DNA of 64,000 nt from Hirsutella rhossiliensis (GCF_020360975.1 NW_025408675.1:372001-436000), one strand, 5' to 3'; counted from the stretch's first letter, positions 1 through 11,145 are shown. The notes: a model not told the origin generated them from the sequence alone. Translations and numbers: made by a program.

Positions 1-60
1 TCGTCGCAAGGCTGCAGCGTGCGTTGAACAAGGCAGACGGTCCGCCAGCTGACTTTTGCG

Positions 61-2339
61 TCATTGGATTTGTCTCTCTATCATGACGCGTACATCGCCC
101 ACGGACGTCCTTGCCATCTTCTTCAGGAGCGTCCTCTCGTCTGCCTCCCGGAACCTGTCCCAAGTGTCCAGTCCCTCTTTCGCCTGGATGCTCAGCGTCT
201 CGTAGCCTTGCTTGATGACTTCGGTCACCTGGTGCGTCGTCAGGTTGCTGAGCTTCTTCTTCGACGACGTGCCCCCTTCCGTGAGCATCTGCTTGTAGTG
301 CGTGCTCACGTTGATGAGCGTGTCGATCGAGTTGCTCTTGCGGTTCTCGAGCCTGTACTTTTCCTTGAACTTGGTCAGCATCTCGCCCGATTCTACAACC
401 TTGTAAAACAGGTCGTCGTATGCGGCCGGGGTCGGCAAGAACGCCTCGCCAGCGGACAAGGACAGCGCGAGTAGGTTTACGACGTGGTCGAGCAGCGTGT
501 CTATGTGGGACAGCTCCTTGAGGTCCGACGTGTAAGTCGCGAGGAACCGGATCAAGGCCAGCAAGGACCGGAACAGCTCCGACCAGTGGTACTGGAGACG
601 GGTGCGGGAGCGCGACAGGTACGATATGATTCGCAACATGATGCCGACACATAGTGTATAGAGGCTGACGTCCAGCCGCCGCCGCAAGTTGTGGTTGATG
701 CCGTCAATCATCGCGTCGAGGATGCATGCCGCAAACACCCGTTCTCCCTTGACCACGGGCAGAAAGGGTTGCCGTTGGCGGCAGAGGCGCACGTTGGCCT
801 TGGATTCGTCGCTGCAGATCCTCTTGCAGATGACCAAGTCTTCAATCAGCAGACGAAATACCATCAGGTTGACATGAGCGTAGTTAGTCGCGCGGTTGGA
901 GAGGTAGGCGTGTTGCAGCAGATACGACGTCAGCCCCAGAAAACTCGCCATCGGCTGCTCCTTTCCCTCGTCACCAGAGAGGGTGACGAGGTTGAAGCAA
1001 AAGAGCTTGTTCGCGTGGCAAAAGTCGTAAGTTGCCAGCAGGACGGTCGCGTTCTCTCCTGGCCTGGTCTTGTCAACAGGGGGGGCTCCTCCCATGGGTC
1101 CCTGGCGGTGGAGGGCGGCTGGCTTACAGTTCCGAAAACATCTGCTTTGCAGTCTGAGCATCGTACACGGGCTTCTTCTCGGGCTTGGGCCCTGGCACCA
1201 TGGCGCCAAGTCCAATCATGATTAGAGTGCTGCTAAATGTCCAGCCTTCTGGCAGATCGTCCTGAATGTCGACGTAGTCGGAAAGCAAAGCTTGGCACGT
1301 GTAGCCGACGCAGCGGATGATCTTTTGGATCGTCGATTCGTTGACAAAGTCGTTTAAGCGAAGCTGGTACGGATTCTGAAACTCAAACTTGTTGTAGTTG
1401 GCCAAGAGTCCGAGCAGCGTAAACGGTCCCAGCACCTGGCCGGCAGACTTGGAATCTTGTATAAACTGGACGGGCATGAGCGCGGCGCAGAACCCAAGGG
1501 GCGGGCACATGTACCTTCATGACCGAAGGAAAGAGGTCTCTTTGGATGAGGTACGTGAGCAAGGTCGTCTGGTACGCGCCCGCAGTCACCGCCAGAAGCA
1601 CCTCGACGGCCTTGTGCCGCAAGTCCACTGCGCCGGCATGAGTAAAGCTGGCTGACGTAGGAAGCCCGAGGATGGCGCTCACAGTCCGCCCCATTCCGCA
1701 AGATGCCGTCTAGGGTGCTCACAAAGTCGGTGAAGACGGTATCGATGTGGTCGAGCCCGGCCAGGACGTTAATGATGTCGGAGCTCGGGTGCGCATACTT
1801 CTTGGACAGCAGGCAAGAAAGGAAAATGGTCAAGGTCTAGCCAGGGTGGTGGTTATCAGCACGGCAGCCTTGCCAGCGGGGCTGGTCGCCGAGGGACACG
1901 TACATCCAAGCCATGCAGGGGCGCGAGGCCCTGGCCCGTCTTGACCGTCCCGATGGCTCGTGCAAAGACATCTCTGGTCCGGCCCTCGAGCAGAAGGGCA
2001 TGGGAGGGGGGCAAGTCGTTGAGCATCCTTCGCAGGGTCGAGCGGTCGGGCCGTAGGAGGAAGAACTCTGTCCAGAAGCCGTCCGACTTGTCTCCATCTT
2101 CGTCGTCCTGGGATGCAGCCTTGAATCAGCCGATGCGCGTTTGTTGCCGCGGCGGAGCGGGTGTACCTTGAGCGTTTGTCGCGACAAGCCATTAGCTCTC
2201 GGAAGCTCGCGCTGGACGCCAGGCGGGAGGGGGGAGAGGAGAGAGAGGGGCCAACCTTGAAGAGGGAGGAGTAGAGCTCGACAATCTTGGGCGTGAAGAC
2301 CTCGGGCGGAGGCTGGCGCGTAAGAGGTGACGCCTCCAT
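61..2339 (-). CDS. ARMH3-like (DUF1741) armadillo-helical protein
   Basis: Six exons join into a 631-residue protein: 2339-2256, 2107-1904, 1836-1683, 1627-1515, 1465-1128 and 1063-61, with GT-AG introns throughout and a total length divisible by three. The C-terminal half is all-helical and matches the DUF1741 pattern (LLATYDF, RQPFLPVV, SLYTLCVGIML, HWSELFRSLLALIRFL), the family of human ARMH3/C10orf76 and yeast-type UPF0588 proteins. The N-terminal part carries the family's FWTEFFLLRPDR block. Animal ARMH3 acts at the Golgi with GBF1 and PI4KB; a similar role here is inference. The start at 2339 is chosen because the first exon reads straight into the conserved block. It is divergent from ISA1. 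The weakest junction is the first donor (GTTGGC). Confidence 0.85.
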
Positions 2340-3150
2340 GAGGCGGCTGGAGCGAGAGACACAAGCTGCATCCAAGAATGGCCGTAAGACGATGTCGGAG
2401 ATGGATGAGCGACTTGTTGCAGCTCGTGGGGCTCTACAGTGTGAGGGCGCCGTGAATGAAACTGTGCGTTTCTGCATTATATACCAGGTAATTCCGTGCG
2501 TGTGTCTGAATTCGCACTGTGCCCGCATTCCGCATCGCGTCTCTGATCAGGTGGCTTTCGACCGAGGAACGAAATACCATCTCTGTATCACAGTAAGTTA
2601 CAAGCCTGGAGGTCTATGGCAGGTTTATGTCGCGTAATGTCGCCTGGGCCCCGGCGAGTCAACGAAATCCGACGTCCTGTGTCGAGAGTACTGGTTGACT
2701 GATGGCCGTAGAAGCAGCAAATGGTGACCAATCATACGCATGCAGTATATCCCTCTACTTTGGCAGTTTAGGTGCCCTATCTGGACACGTTAAAACATGC
2801 CCTACCAGGCATATCATCTACGGATATAAAACGAGAAGCGGCTGGCGACTTGGCAGACGACAGCCAGACAGACGCACACGTGTAGAGGTATAGGGTAGGG
2901 CCCTGCTAATCCTTTATAATCATCCAGCACTTGCAAAACGTAAGGCGCCAGATTACCAACTCCCGCCCTCTGATTGGCTCGGGTGACACCGGCCTGGTAC
3001 ACAAGTCAGCCGACTTGAATGGGCCCAGTTACCGCCGCTCCGAAGGCAAGGCCGGGTTCTCGAAACCCCCGTCACCAACAATGCCCTCTCTTCACTTTCA
3101 CCTCCAGTCATCGAAACAGCCGCGCACTCCCCGCCCTGCATGAATTCAAG
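2340..3150. promoter_or_regulatory. Shared upstream region of ARMH3-like gene and ISA1
   Basis: This 811-bp spacer separates two divergently transcribed genes and holds no convincing coding sequence. A CCAAT box lies at 2727-2731 (CCAAT, + strand) and an ATTGG (CCAAT on the other strand) near 2973, the binding core of the fungal HAP/CBC complex that often controls iron and respiration genes. Their use here is inference. Confidence 0.4.
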
Positions 3151-3889
3151 ATGAACGCCTCTCTTTCTGTGGTCCGCGCGGCTATGCAACACGGTCGCCG
3201 CCCCCTCTGGACCTTGTCGACGTCGACGCCGAGAATCGCCGCCACCGCCTACCACTCGTATCCGCTGCCCACCGCAAGCCCGCCTCGGCCCGCCTCGGTG
3301 CCCGAGACGCCCATTACGCAGCCCGAGCCCCTGCCGCGTGTCCACGAGACTAGGCCGCCGCCGCCGTCGCCTTCAGAGCCGGCCGCCGCCGCCACGGCGC
3401 TCCAAACCTCGTCGCAACAGCCGCTGCCCAAAGTGGTGGGGACGGATGCCGCGCCGGCCGCAAAGCCCAAGGCCGCGAGGCCCCGGCCTAAGCTGCGTGC
3501 CCGCAAGGCGGCCATACGGCTGACACCAGCCGCCGTGGAGCAGCTACGCGCCCTCCTCGACCAACCGGAGCCCAAGCTCATCAAGGTGGGCGTGCGAAAC
3601 CGGGGGTGCAGCGGTCTGGCGTACAACCTCGAGTACGTCGACAAGCCCGGCGCGTTCGACGAGACGGTGGAACAAGACGGCGTCAAGGTGCTCATCGACA
3701 GCAAGGCCCTGTTCAGCATCATCGGCAGCGAGATGGACTGGGCCGAGGACAAGCTGAACCAGCGATTCGTGTTCAAGAACCCCAACATAAGTATACACAC
3801 TCCGTCCCCAAGTCGTACATGGGTAACGAGACGAGAGGCTGACTTGCACAGAGGAGCAGTGTGGCTGCGGCGAGTCATTCATGGTATAG
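3151..3889 (+). CDS. ISA1: Mitochondrial iron-sulfur cluster assembly protein Isa1 (A-type carrier)
   Basis: Exons 3151-3790 and 3852-3889 give 225 residues. The C-terminal ~110 residues are a HesB/IscA A-type domain with the three conserved cysteines: C153 in RGCSGLAYNLEY, and C217/C219 in the last exon (QCGCGESF), which sits in the tail typical of Isa1. The first ~115 residues are Ser/Pro/Ala/Arg-rich and look like a mitochondrial presequence plus linker. A-type proteins work late in mitochondrial Fe-S assembly, maturing [4Fe-4S] proteins with Isa2 and Iba57. The 61-bp intron splits the domain just before the CGC motif. An in-frame ATG at 3019 would add 44 residues; 3151 is preferred because it opens on a targeting-like Arg/Ser stretch. 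Confidence 0.92.
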
Positions 3890-4909
3890 GACGACGCGGT
3901 GTGCGAATGCAAAACGGCAACCGGGCCCATAGGCATACACGTCCCTCTATGAAGCCGGCAATCCAGCGAAGGGCCGGCGCGAAGAGACACCAGAGCGGGC
4001 ATCATGGAGGTGGATGTTATCAACTGCCGGTGTCTCGGCGTCGACCCGCAATCGGCTATGCTGGAGAAGACTCTGCGCAGCCGCCTTCTCCTTCCCTTTT
4101 TTCTGTTACTCTTATTTGCGCATGGGTTTAGATATGGCGGCTAGGAACGGCCCCGTGGCAGTGTGGCATTGGGACATTTGCGAAAGGCGACACAGCATCG
4201 CTCGGCGCAACGCTGGCGTTGTCGGGCTCCTTGGTTTCACGCAGGCAGCGGAGCAGCAACGCCACTTTGTGTTTTCTACGTGTTCTAGTTTTCATGGGTA
4301 ATGTTTGATGCCCGGGCTGGGGCTTGCCTTGGCCATTATTGCCGACTTATCAGCCATAGAGAGGCTTGAGAATGGTTGTCACTGCCCTGTGCTTTCCTCA
4401 AGGCACACTTGATAGAAGAGATGAAGGATTGAATAGAACATTAAAGTCATCAATCAGAAGCTCCGTGTACTGTAAGCGGCCCGCGTGGCGGATCTTGCAC
4501 CTCGCCATCTTGCTCCGAAGCCGACTCTCGCACGTGACCTGGCGTCTTTGGTGTTGCTCTCGATGTCTGGCGGCGCCGTACGTCACGCGCTATTTATTAG
4601 GGCGTCATTGCCGCTCACGCTGTGCTGAGGAGCCCTTCCTTTACTCACCACCCTTTCTCATCGTGCATTCTCCTTCGAAGCACACGTGTATGAAAGTATC
4701 TTGGTCGCTCTCTTTGCCTGCTGCCTTCCTTGGCTCGACGAATCTCCCGGCTCCCTTTCTGCATTCATCGTGCAGCTTGCAGCTGTCGAGGTCGTGCAAC
4801 TCGACTTACACGGCTGCCGGCATCCCATCCCGGTCATTTCACCGCTTCTTCTCCAAGAGGAAAAGACCAGGACCAAGTCACCTCTTCCCCCCGTCTATCA
4901 GCTTGCCAG
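3890..4909. other. Intergenic, ISA1 3' side and MGMT 5' leader
   Basis: About 1 kb with no recognisable gene. The part from about 4560 onward is pyrimidine-rich and resembles a fungal 5' leader of the following gene. Confidence 0.5.
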
Positions 4910-5407
4910 ATGGCTGCCGGCAGGAAGCGCATGCAGGAGAGCGCGTCCCCAGCCCCGGCCCCCAAAGTCGCCCGGACAAATGCTATCAGCTACCCTGCCA
5001 CCGCCAAGACCGCCAGGAAACCGGGTGAAATCGTCCTCGACAGCGACACAACAGCCCAGCTCGCCCGCATAGCCCAATCCGACCGCTCCGCCTACGAGAA
5101 GCGCGTCTGGACAGCCTTGTGCCACATCCCCAAGGGCTGCGTCACCACGTACGGCCTGCTATCTGCACATCTGGGCTCCTCGCCACGGGCCGTCGGCAAC
5201 GCCCTACGGCGGAACCCCTTCGCCCCGGACGTCCCTTGCCATCGCGTCGTGGCGTCGGGCATGAGCCTGGGCGGGTTCAAAGGCAAGTGGCCGCGCGACG
5301 GCGAGGGAATCACGCTGGATGAAAAGAGGCGGTTGTTGAGGAGTGAGGGCATCCGGTTCGACGACAAAGGCAAGGTCCTGGGGACGCCGTGGGTAGGGTG
5401 GATGTAG
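4910..5407 (+). CDS. MGT1: Methylated-DNA--protein-cysteine methyltransferase (MGMT/Ogt)
   Basis: A single exon encodes 165 residues. The suicide alkyl-acceptor motif PCHRVV is present with the acceptor Cys at residue 110, together with the helix-turn-helix and arginine-finger block (GCVTTYGLLSAHLGSSPRAVGNALRRNP). The enzyme transfers the alkyl group from O6-alkylguanine to its own cysteine, directly reversing damage. The N-terminal ~40 residues are basic and Ala/Pro-rich, fitting a nuclear protein. An upstream in-frame ATG at 4730 would add 60 residues of Ser/Arg-rich sequence, but the ATG at 4910 gives a protein close to the usual 160-190 residues. Confidence 0.93.
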   Translation: MAAGRKRMQESASPAPAPKVARTNAISYPATAKTARKPGEIVLDSDTTAQLARIAQSDRSAYEKRVWTALCHIPKGCVTTYGLLSAHLGSSPRAVGNALRRNPFAPDVPCHRVVASGMSLGGFKGKWPRDGEGITLDEKRRLLRSEGIRFDDKGKVLGTPWVGWM

Positions 5408-5482
5408 AAAAGCTCGGTAAACAAGCACGTGTTCGCGAATGGTTGTTAGAAAATGTCGCAAATTTATTTTGCTCGCATCTCT

Positions 5483-6500
5483 CTATTGCCGGCCAACCAG
5501 CTCCAAATAAACAGGCAGACTTTTCGGTAAAGGCATGACGATGACGAGTGCGCGGATTTCCTGCTGGGGAGGTTGTTCAGACATATCGTGGTGCTTGCGT
5601 CGGCTTCGGACACATAGTTCAGGGTGTGAATATGTCTCTTCCCCCTGGGGCTCATACTGAGCCACCAGCACTCCAAGAGCCGGCGTTCCGATAATTTCAG
5701 TTTGCCAAGATTGAGCGTTCTATTCATCACGGTACTCGGTTCTCTCGAAGCGCTGCGCAACACGGACAACTGACATCGGGGTCAGCATTATAGCAGTCTG
5801 ACCAGCCTTGGAACTCATACTCACGGCAGAAAGCCATCTCCGTCAGGGCGAAGTTCTGACCGACGCAGATCCTCGGCCCCCCGTTAAACGGCAAGTACGT
5901 CCACGGTCTTAGAACTCATTGATCCCATCGATACGGGATGAAGACGGCGGGGTCCGCAAACTGGTCAGACACGACTAGATACAGGTTTCTGCGGCCGTGT
6001 ATCCCCAGTGTGTGGATGGTCACCGTGTCCCCATTGAGAAGCACAATATCGGGCTCGCCTGGGGCGCCGGAGATCATCGTGGTTTGTAGCGCCTGGCGCA
6101 TGTTCAACGGTACGGCGGGGTGCAGACGCAGTGTCTCGTTGAGAACGTTGGTGCCATACTTGCGGTCTTTAAGGGTCTCGTATGTTGGCGTCCCGGCGAC
6201 TCCCAAGACGTCGAAGACGTTTACCCAGTCTTGCCCGTGCTTCGAGTCAGGCGGACAGCTCGTAATGTACATGGCCGCGGTGGTGTCCCGGCCTGCTAGA
6301 AGGACCGACGTGACCTAGTTGCGGATGGCCTTGGGGTCCTTGAAAGAGCGGGCGATGCTGTGTAGCGATGTGTACTGCGAGTCGGACTTGGAGAGTTCTT
6401 CAAGCTCATGCATGCTAGGGCAAGGAAACCGCTCGAGCGATGATTGGCCTGATAAAATCTTCAGTTTTGCGGATGGACTGGTAGTAGGCTCCTTTGGGGA
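5483..6500 (-). pseudogene. Cytochrome P450 relic (CYP52/CYP539-like), C-terminal half
   Basis: Reading down the minus strand one sees successive P450 landmarks: a PKGAYYQSIRKTEDFI segment, SKSDSQYTSLHSIA, the I-helix motif LLAGRDTTAA, the K-helix ETLRLHPAVPLN, and the haem-binding motif [11 protein letters not shown] with its Cys retained. A 55-bp GT-AG intron (5824-5770) leads to [14 protein letters not shown] and a C-terminal tail ending QYEPQGEE. The frame contains TAG at 6317-6315, TGA at 5918-5916 and TAG at 5722-5720, plus an earlier stop and frame change near 6430. The I-helix downstream segment is also abnormal. No intact start exists. This cannot make a working enzyme; CYP subfamily is a guess from motif style. 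Confidence 0.85.
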
Positions 6501-6529
6501 CCAAGGGGGTAGTAGGGCTACCGACTTCT

Positions 6530-6655
6530 GGCGCCATTGTAGATCTGAAAGATTTGTTCTACCGCTGGGCATTGGATACGTTATCGGAATTTCTATGGGG
6601 AGAAACCGACAATAGCCTCGACAAGTCAGCGTCCTCGATTCTTGTTAGACTTTAG
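6530..6655 (+). pseudogene. Inverted fragment of the same P450 relic
   Basis: On the plus strand, from about 6539, the frame reads VDLKDLFYRWALDTLSEFLWGE followed by TDNSLDKS and ends at a TAG around 6653. This is the segment that normally lies just N-terminal of the first minus-strand piece in CYP52/539-type P450s (the LF...LDT..EFLFGE block). It lies head-to-head with the minus-strand relic, so the gene has suffered an inversion as well as nonsense mutations. No upstream P450 sequence was found on either strand. Confidence 0.7.
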
Positions 6656-6851
6656 ACTGTCTTCTCGTTGATATGTCAGTCCCTATCGCGGGGCGGACAA
6701 CGCAACACGCACCGCCCAACCAATCAAAATGTTCATCTCTGTCTTGAAGTAATAAGCTCTTCCAAGGCAGACGCCCAGCACATGTAACAATTCCTGATTT
6801 AATAAAGGTGAGTCCCGACTGCACCGCCTGTACGGAGTACTACCTGCCGCA

Positions 6852-6994
6852 CCTTTGTACAGCACCTGATGGTCCGACGTCTCTGACAGGGGGTTAATCT
6901 CAATCTGTATGGCGTCGCGCTCGAGGAAAGATCTTGTAGAGCTTCTAGATTATCTCCTTGGCGGCCTCGACGCACTGCTTGCTAAAGTCGAGAT
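6852..6994 (-). pseudogene. Fragment of a succinyl-CoA ligase beta-subunit gene
   Basis: The minus strand matches positions about 8230-8360 of the intact gene that begins 430 bp away. The best part (KLYKIF through SETSDHQVL in the intact protein) differs by only a few bases over about 85, including one inserted T and C-to-T or G-to-A changes that turn a CAG codon into TAG. The 5' side (FSKQCVEAAKEI versus FSEQCVEDAKDTI) is more diverged. Similarity stops abruptly on both sides. The copy is out of frame and non-functional. It may come from a duplicated gene or a related paralogue. Confidence 0.75.
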
Positions 6995-7430
6995 GGCGGT
7001 GGAGGCGGCGGGAACCGAGGCGGATGAGCTTGTGTCGATGGAGCACTTGATTGTGGGCGTATGCTCCGGAGTTGATGGAGAGGATAATTAGAAGTCGAGC
7101 AGCTCGATGCGTACATGTAGTTGTAGGGAGCATCTACTCGATACAGTCATACCTTGCCTGCAAGTATCCACCGGAGCACACAAGCAGCACGGTACATGCC
7201 AGACCCGGGTCGGAGTGCCGCAGTCTGTATGTGCCGGTGAAACCATTTTCCGACGACCTCTGTCGGCGAAACCCGGGTTGAAGCTTGCCGGAGCAGCTTT
7301 GTTTCCAGATTGAGCGTGCTTGTCGAGCTGCTGCTACCTGTCGTCATCCCTCGCCTGGTCCTCTACGCCGCCCGAATTTGCCTCATAGCCTCCTGCCTCT
7401 CCATTGGCGACCGCCATCTTCTCCCCCAGA
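6995..7430. promoter_or_regulatory. Upstream region of LSC2
   Basis: A stretch of about 430 bp between the relic fragment and the LSC2 start codon. From about 7330 it is pyrimidine-rich, as expected of the 5' leader. No coding sequence is recognised. Confidence 0.4.
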
Positions 7431-8993
7431 ATGTTCAGACTTGGCCGTAGCCCCCGCGCCCTGGCGTCGGCCCTCAACGCCTCCAAGGTGCGCGCGTTTC
7501 CGACAACTCCGGCCTCTCCATTTCTCCCTCCCCCCTCGGGTCTTTCGAGCTTGGCCCATGCTAACCATGGCCGCGACAGCCTCAGATTGTCCCTTCGGCC
7601 AGGTTCCCCGGTGTCGCTCAGCAACGACGGGCCCTGAGCATTCACGAGTACCTTTCTGCCGACCTCCTGCGACAGGTCTGTTCCCACTGGCCCGGTACGC
7701 AAATGCCTTTGCTGGGGCAAGTTTCTAACAAGACCCGTGCCCGCAGTATGGAGTCGGCGTTCCCAAGGGCTCTGTAGCCAAGTCGGCCGAGGAGGCCAAG
7801 GCGGTGGCCAAGGATATCGGAACCGAGGACATGGTCATCAAGGCTCAGGTTCTCGCCGGCGGCCGTGGCAAGGGAACGTTTGACAATGGCCTCAAGGGCG
7901 GCGTGCGCGTAATCTACTCGCCTCACGAAGCCGAGATGTTTGCCCAACAGATGATTGGCCACAAGCTCATCACCAAGCAAACGGGCGCCGGCGGCCGTCT
8001 GTGCAACGCCGTGTACATCTGCGAGCGCAAGTTTGCCCGTCGCGAGTTCTACCTGGCCATCCTCATGGACCGCGCCTCGCAGACGCCCGTCATCGTGTCG
8101 TCGTCGCAGGGAGGCATGGACATTGAGACGGTGGCCAAGGAGACGCCCGGGGCCATCATCACCACCTACGTCGACATCAACAAAGGCGTGACGGACGACG
8201 TTGCGCGCGGCATCGCCAGCAAGCTCGGCTTCAGCGAGCAGTGCGTTGAAGACGCCAAGGACACCATCCAGAAGCTCTACAAGATCTTCCTCGAGCGCGA
8301 CGCCACGCAGATTGAGATTAATCCCCTGTCAGAGACGTCGGACCACCAGGTGCTGTGCATGGACGCCAAATTTGGGTTTGACGACAATGCCGAGTTCCGC
8401 CAAAAAGAGGTATTTGAGTGGCGCGACACGACGCAGGAGGACCCGGACGAGGTGCGGGCAGCGCAGTCGGGCCTCAACTTTATCAAGCTGGACGGTGACA
8501 TTGGCTGCCTGGTCAACGGCGCGGGCCTGGCCATGGCCACCATGGACATCATTAAGATCAACGGCGGCCAGCCGGCCAACTTTCTCGACGTCGGAGGCGG
8601 TGCGACGCCGGCGGCCATCAAGGAGGCGTTTGAGCTGATTACGAGCGACGCCAAGGTGACGGCCATTTTCGTCAACATCTTTGGCGGCATTGTGCGGTGC
8701 GACCACATTGCCAACGGCCTCATCAAGACGGCCGAGACGCTCAACCTCAAGATCCCCATCATTGCGCGGCTGCAGGGGACAAACGTGGAGCAGGCGCACA
8801 AGCTGATTAACGAGTCGGGGATGAAGATCTTTTCCATTGACGACCTGCAGAGCGCGGCAGAAAAGGCGGTGCAGCTATCCAAGGTGGTGAAGCTGGGTGA
8901 GTTGGCTCCCCGACGGGCGCACGTGAGACGGTACTGACACGGTGTGCAGCCCGCGATATTGACGTTGGCGTCGAGTTTTCCTTGGGTATCTAG
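7431..8993 (+). CDS. LSC2: Succinyl-CoA ligase beta subunit, mitochondrial
   Basis: Four exons (7431-7487, 7586-7675, 7747-8896, 8950-8993) give 446 residues, the usual family length. Order: a short mitochondrial presequence (MFRLGRSPRALASALNA), the LSIHEYLSADLLRQYGVGVPKG start of the mature protein, an ATP-grasp domain (KAQVLAGGRGKG, IEINPL), and the C-terminal CoA-ligase domain (FLDVGGGA, VNIFGGIVRCD). It catalyses the substrate-level phosphorylation step of the TCA cycle, succinyl-CoA to succinate, as a heterodimer with an alpha subunit that is not in this window. The last intron falls 12 codons before the stop. A degraded inverted partial copy lies just upstream. Confidence 0.96.
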
Positions 8994-10554
8994 ACATGGG
9001 GGCATTGCGCGTGTGCCTTGTATTACTTTTACCTCGATTGGGTGGAACAGTGGAAAGGAAGGGCTCGGAGAGTCTGCGTGACGAAAGAGACAGAGAGAGA
9101 GTGAGTGTGATATGCCACGGCATGCAAAACGAGATTTTTTTTCCTGATACAGCTGTCGACTGGGTGTGATGTGATGCCAGGCAGGCGGTGGCGGCGGCGG
9201 CGGTCCGATTGCTATCTCCGACGGCGTCGTTTTTGTGTCTCGTCGGGGGCCCTGGTCTCTTGAGGCGATCTACTAATCACGTGTGTTCGACAGAGGCCCG
9301 GGGGGCTGATGCTTGATGCTTGCGGGTGTTGTAACTCGTCACGGACATGAGCAATGCCGTGACAGCGACTCGGTCAGCAGGGTTACCGTGTACCGCGTCG
9401 GTTGACTTCGGCTACTGCATGTCTCGGACGAAAGGTTCAAGACTGCCGGGCGGGTCTCCCGGGCCGGAGCGCCCCTGGATGGAGCTCATTGGGCCGGGGC
9501 GGCGGTAGCGTCGCAGGGGGCGTGTCTTGCTCCGGGTCGAGGCAGAGGCAGTGGCAGAGAAGGCGAGGCTTCTTTTTTTAATTTGCCGTATTCTAGATGT
9601 TTGATTGCCTTGTTCCTTTGCCGCATGTTTTGCTGAAGAAGACAAGAGAGAGGTGCAGAGTACCGGTAGACTCGTCCCCCCCCTGCTCCCTCGACCTCTT
9701 ATTACGCGCACACCCCGTCTTCCAGACCCGCCCGTCCCGAAAAGAGGATTGCGGCAAGAAAGGAAAATGAGGCTCAAACAGGCTTTTGGGCCCTTGTTGG
9801 TACCACGCTGAAAATTAAGAAATCCCGACGGGCGGCCGAACGGCGTTGGGACTCGCGTCGCGCCACCGAAGCCACGGATATACGACTGACAGGATAAAAC
9901 TGCCCGGCTCACCGCCGGCATCGGCAGAAGCTCGGAGAGAGACGGGCTGAGGTTTGGGTCTGCGGTTAACTCGGCAAGAACAAGGCGTTTTTACGAGAGG
10001 GGGAGGATCATGTTCAATGTTGGGACAAGAGGCCAAAAAGGGACTGTTTGTTTGAGAAACGCATGCTTGGTCAAGGTATGTCCTGTGCATTTTTATGTCC
10101 TGCGTGAGCAAGAGCAGCGACCAACACGGACAGAGAGAGAGAACATGACGTCTGGAAAGCTGCATCTTCCTGAAACGCCCCCTCTCCTCTCTGCTCTCCC
10201 CCCAAAAAGAAAGGAATCAGAGCAACAGAGCAAAATAAGCAGATGGAGAAAAAGGGAAACAGAAACCGTGCAAAGTTCCTGCCTGTTTTTCCTTCTCTCC
10301 CCTCCCTATCCCTGAATCATTGACGCCATCCCATGGGTCCCCCTCTCACCCCCCCCCGGGCGATCGAGGATGGGATGGGCATCAAACCGTCCGTCCGTCC
10401 CCACACCGCGAGACCACTCACAGCGAGAAAAGTGAGAAGGAAAGAGAGAGAGCCGACAGGTGAACCGGCGGGTGTACTTCTCGGACCCGGCTGGCTCCAC
10501 CCTCCGGCGGGCTGGGGATGAGTCGACGGGAATACCGAGGGCAAAGCCGTCAAG
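8994..10554. other. Intergenic, no recognised gene
   Basis: About 1.5 kb after LSC2. Open frames such as the one at 9412-9921 on the minus strand show no domain, codon pattern or splice structure that persuades me. The stretch is rich in short purine or pyrimidine runs. Confidence 0.5.
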
Positions 10555-10563
10555 TATAAATAT
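10555..10563 (+). promoter_or_regulatory. TATA-like element before a pyrimidine-rich leader
   Basis: TATAAATAT is followed by about 225 bp of CT-rich sequence and then an ATG at 10789 in a good context (CAGCCATGCC). This has the look of a fungal core promoter and leader, but the transcript it would serve is uncertain. Confidence 0.35.
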
Positions 10564-10788
10564 CGGTTGGGCCCAAGCACCTCGTCCTTGGCCCATTCAC
10601 CTCTTTGTTGGCTGCAGCTTCTCCTCCCCAGCTTGTCGTCGTTCCCCTCTTCCGCCTCTTTACCTTTACGGTTTATCCTCCCTCCTCCTACTCACCCACT
10701 CCCTTTGCTCTACATACACCTCAACCCTCCGTCTCTCACTTCACTAGACACAAGGTCGACGCACTTGGAACCGACCATCCTCCCAGCC

Positions 10789-11145
10789 ATGCCCTCTTCA
10801 CGACGCAGCTGGTTCGCGCGCCACTGCACTCCTCCCCCACCGCTCAGCAACTCGTCGGCCTGCCCCTGCGCCGCCTGCTTCAACCTCCCCGCGCCCAGCT
10901 CCCCGGACCCGAGGGCGTGGCGGAGGTGCGCCGGCTCGGATGCCTTTACTGGCCATGCTCAAGACGCTTACACGACGACGACCCAACACACACACACTCA
11001 CTCTGAACATGGAATTTGGGGGGGCGCTCTTCAAAGGGATTGTCTGGGCGGCAAAGTCATGAATCATTTTCACCGTCATCATCGTCAACATGGTGCTCGT
11101 CATGACGGGCGTTTCAGAAGGGGGCCACCCCCAAGGCAAAGGTAA
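10789..11145 (+). CDS. Uncertain small ORF downstream of a promoter-like region
   Basis: From the ATG at 10789 an open frame of about 118 codons runs to 11145. It begins MPSSRRSWFARHC, is rich in Pro, Ser and Cys (CPCAACFNLPAPSSP), and then becomes His/Thr-rich where it crosses an ACACAC repeat at about 10983. The second half does not look like protein, so the true gene, if any, is probably spliced. A second short frame, MEFGGALFKGIVWAAKS, starts near 11008. I recognise no family. It is listed because of the TATA box and leader upstream, not because of the protein. Confidence 0.2.
   Translation: MPSSRRSWFARHCTPPPPLSNSSACPCAACFNLPAPSSPDPRAWRRCAGSDAFTGHAQDAYTTTTQHTHTHSEHGIWGGALQRDCLGGKVMNHFHRHHRQHGARHDGRFRRGPPPRQR

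Noticed and set aside
4730..4909. Upstream in-frame start for the MGMT gene
   Set aside because: Adds 60 residues that are Ser/Arg/Cys-rich leader-like sequence; the ATG at 4910 gives normal family length.
5464..7000. Idea that P450, LSC2 fragment and MGMT form a metabolite cluster
   Set aside because: The P450 and LSC2 pieces are broken and no backbone enzyme, transporter or regulator lies nearby.
9412..9921. 169-codon open frame on the minus strand after LSC2
   Set aside because: Starts within low-complexity sequence, has no recognisable motif and no clean leader; likely chance.
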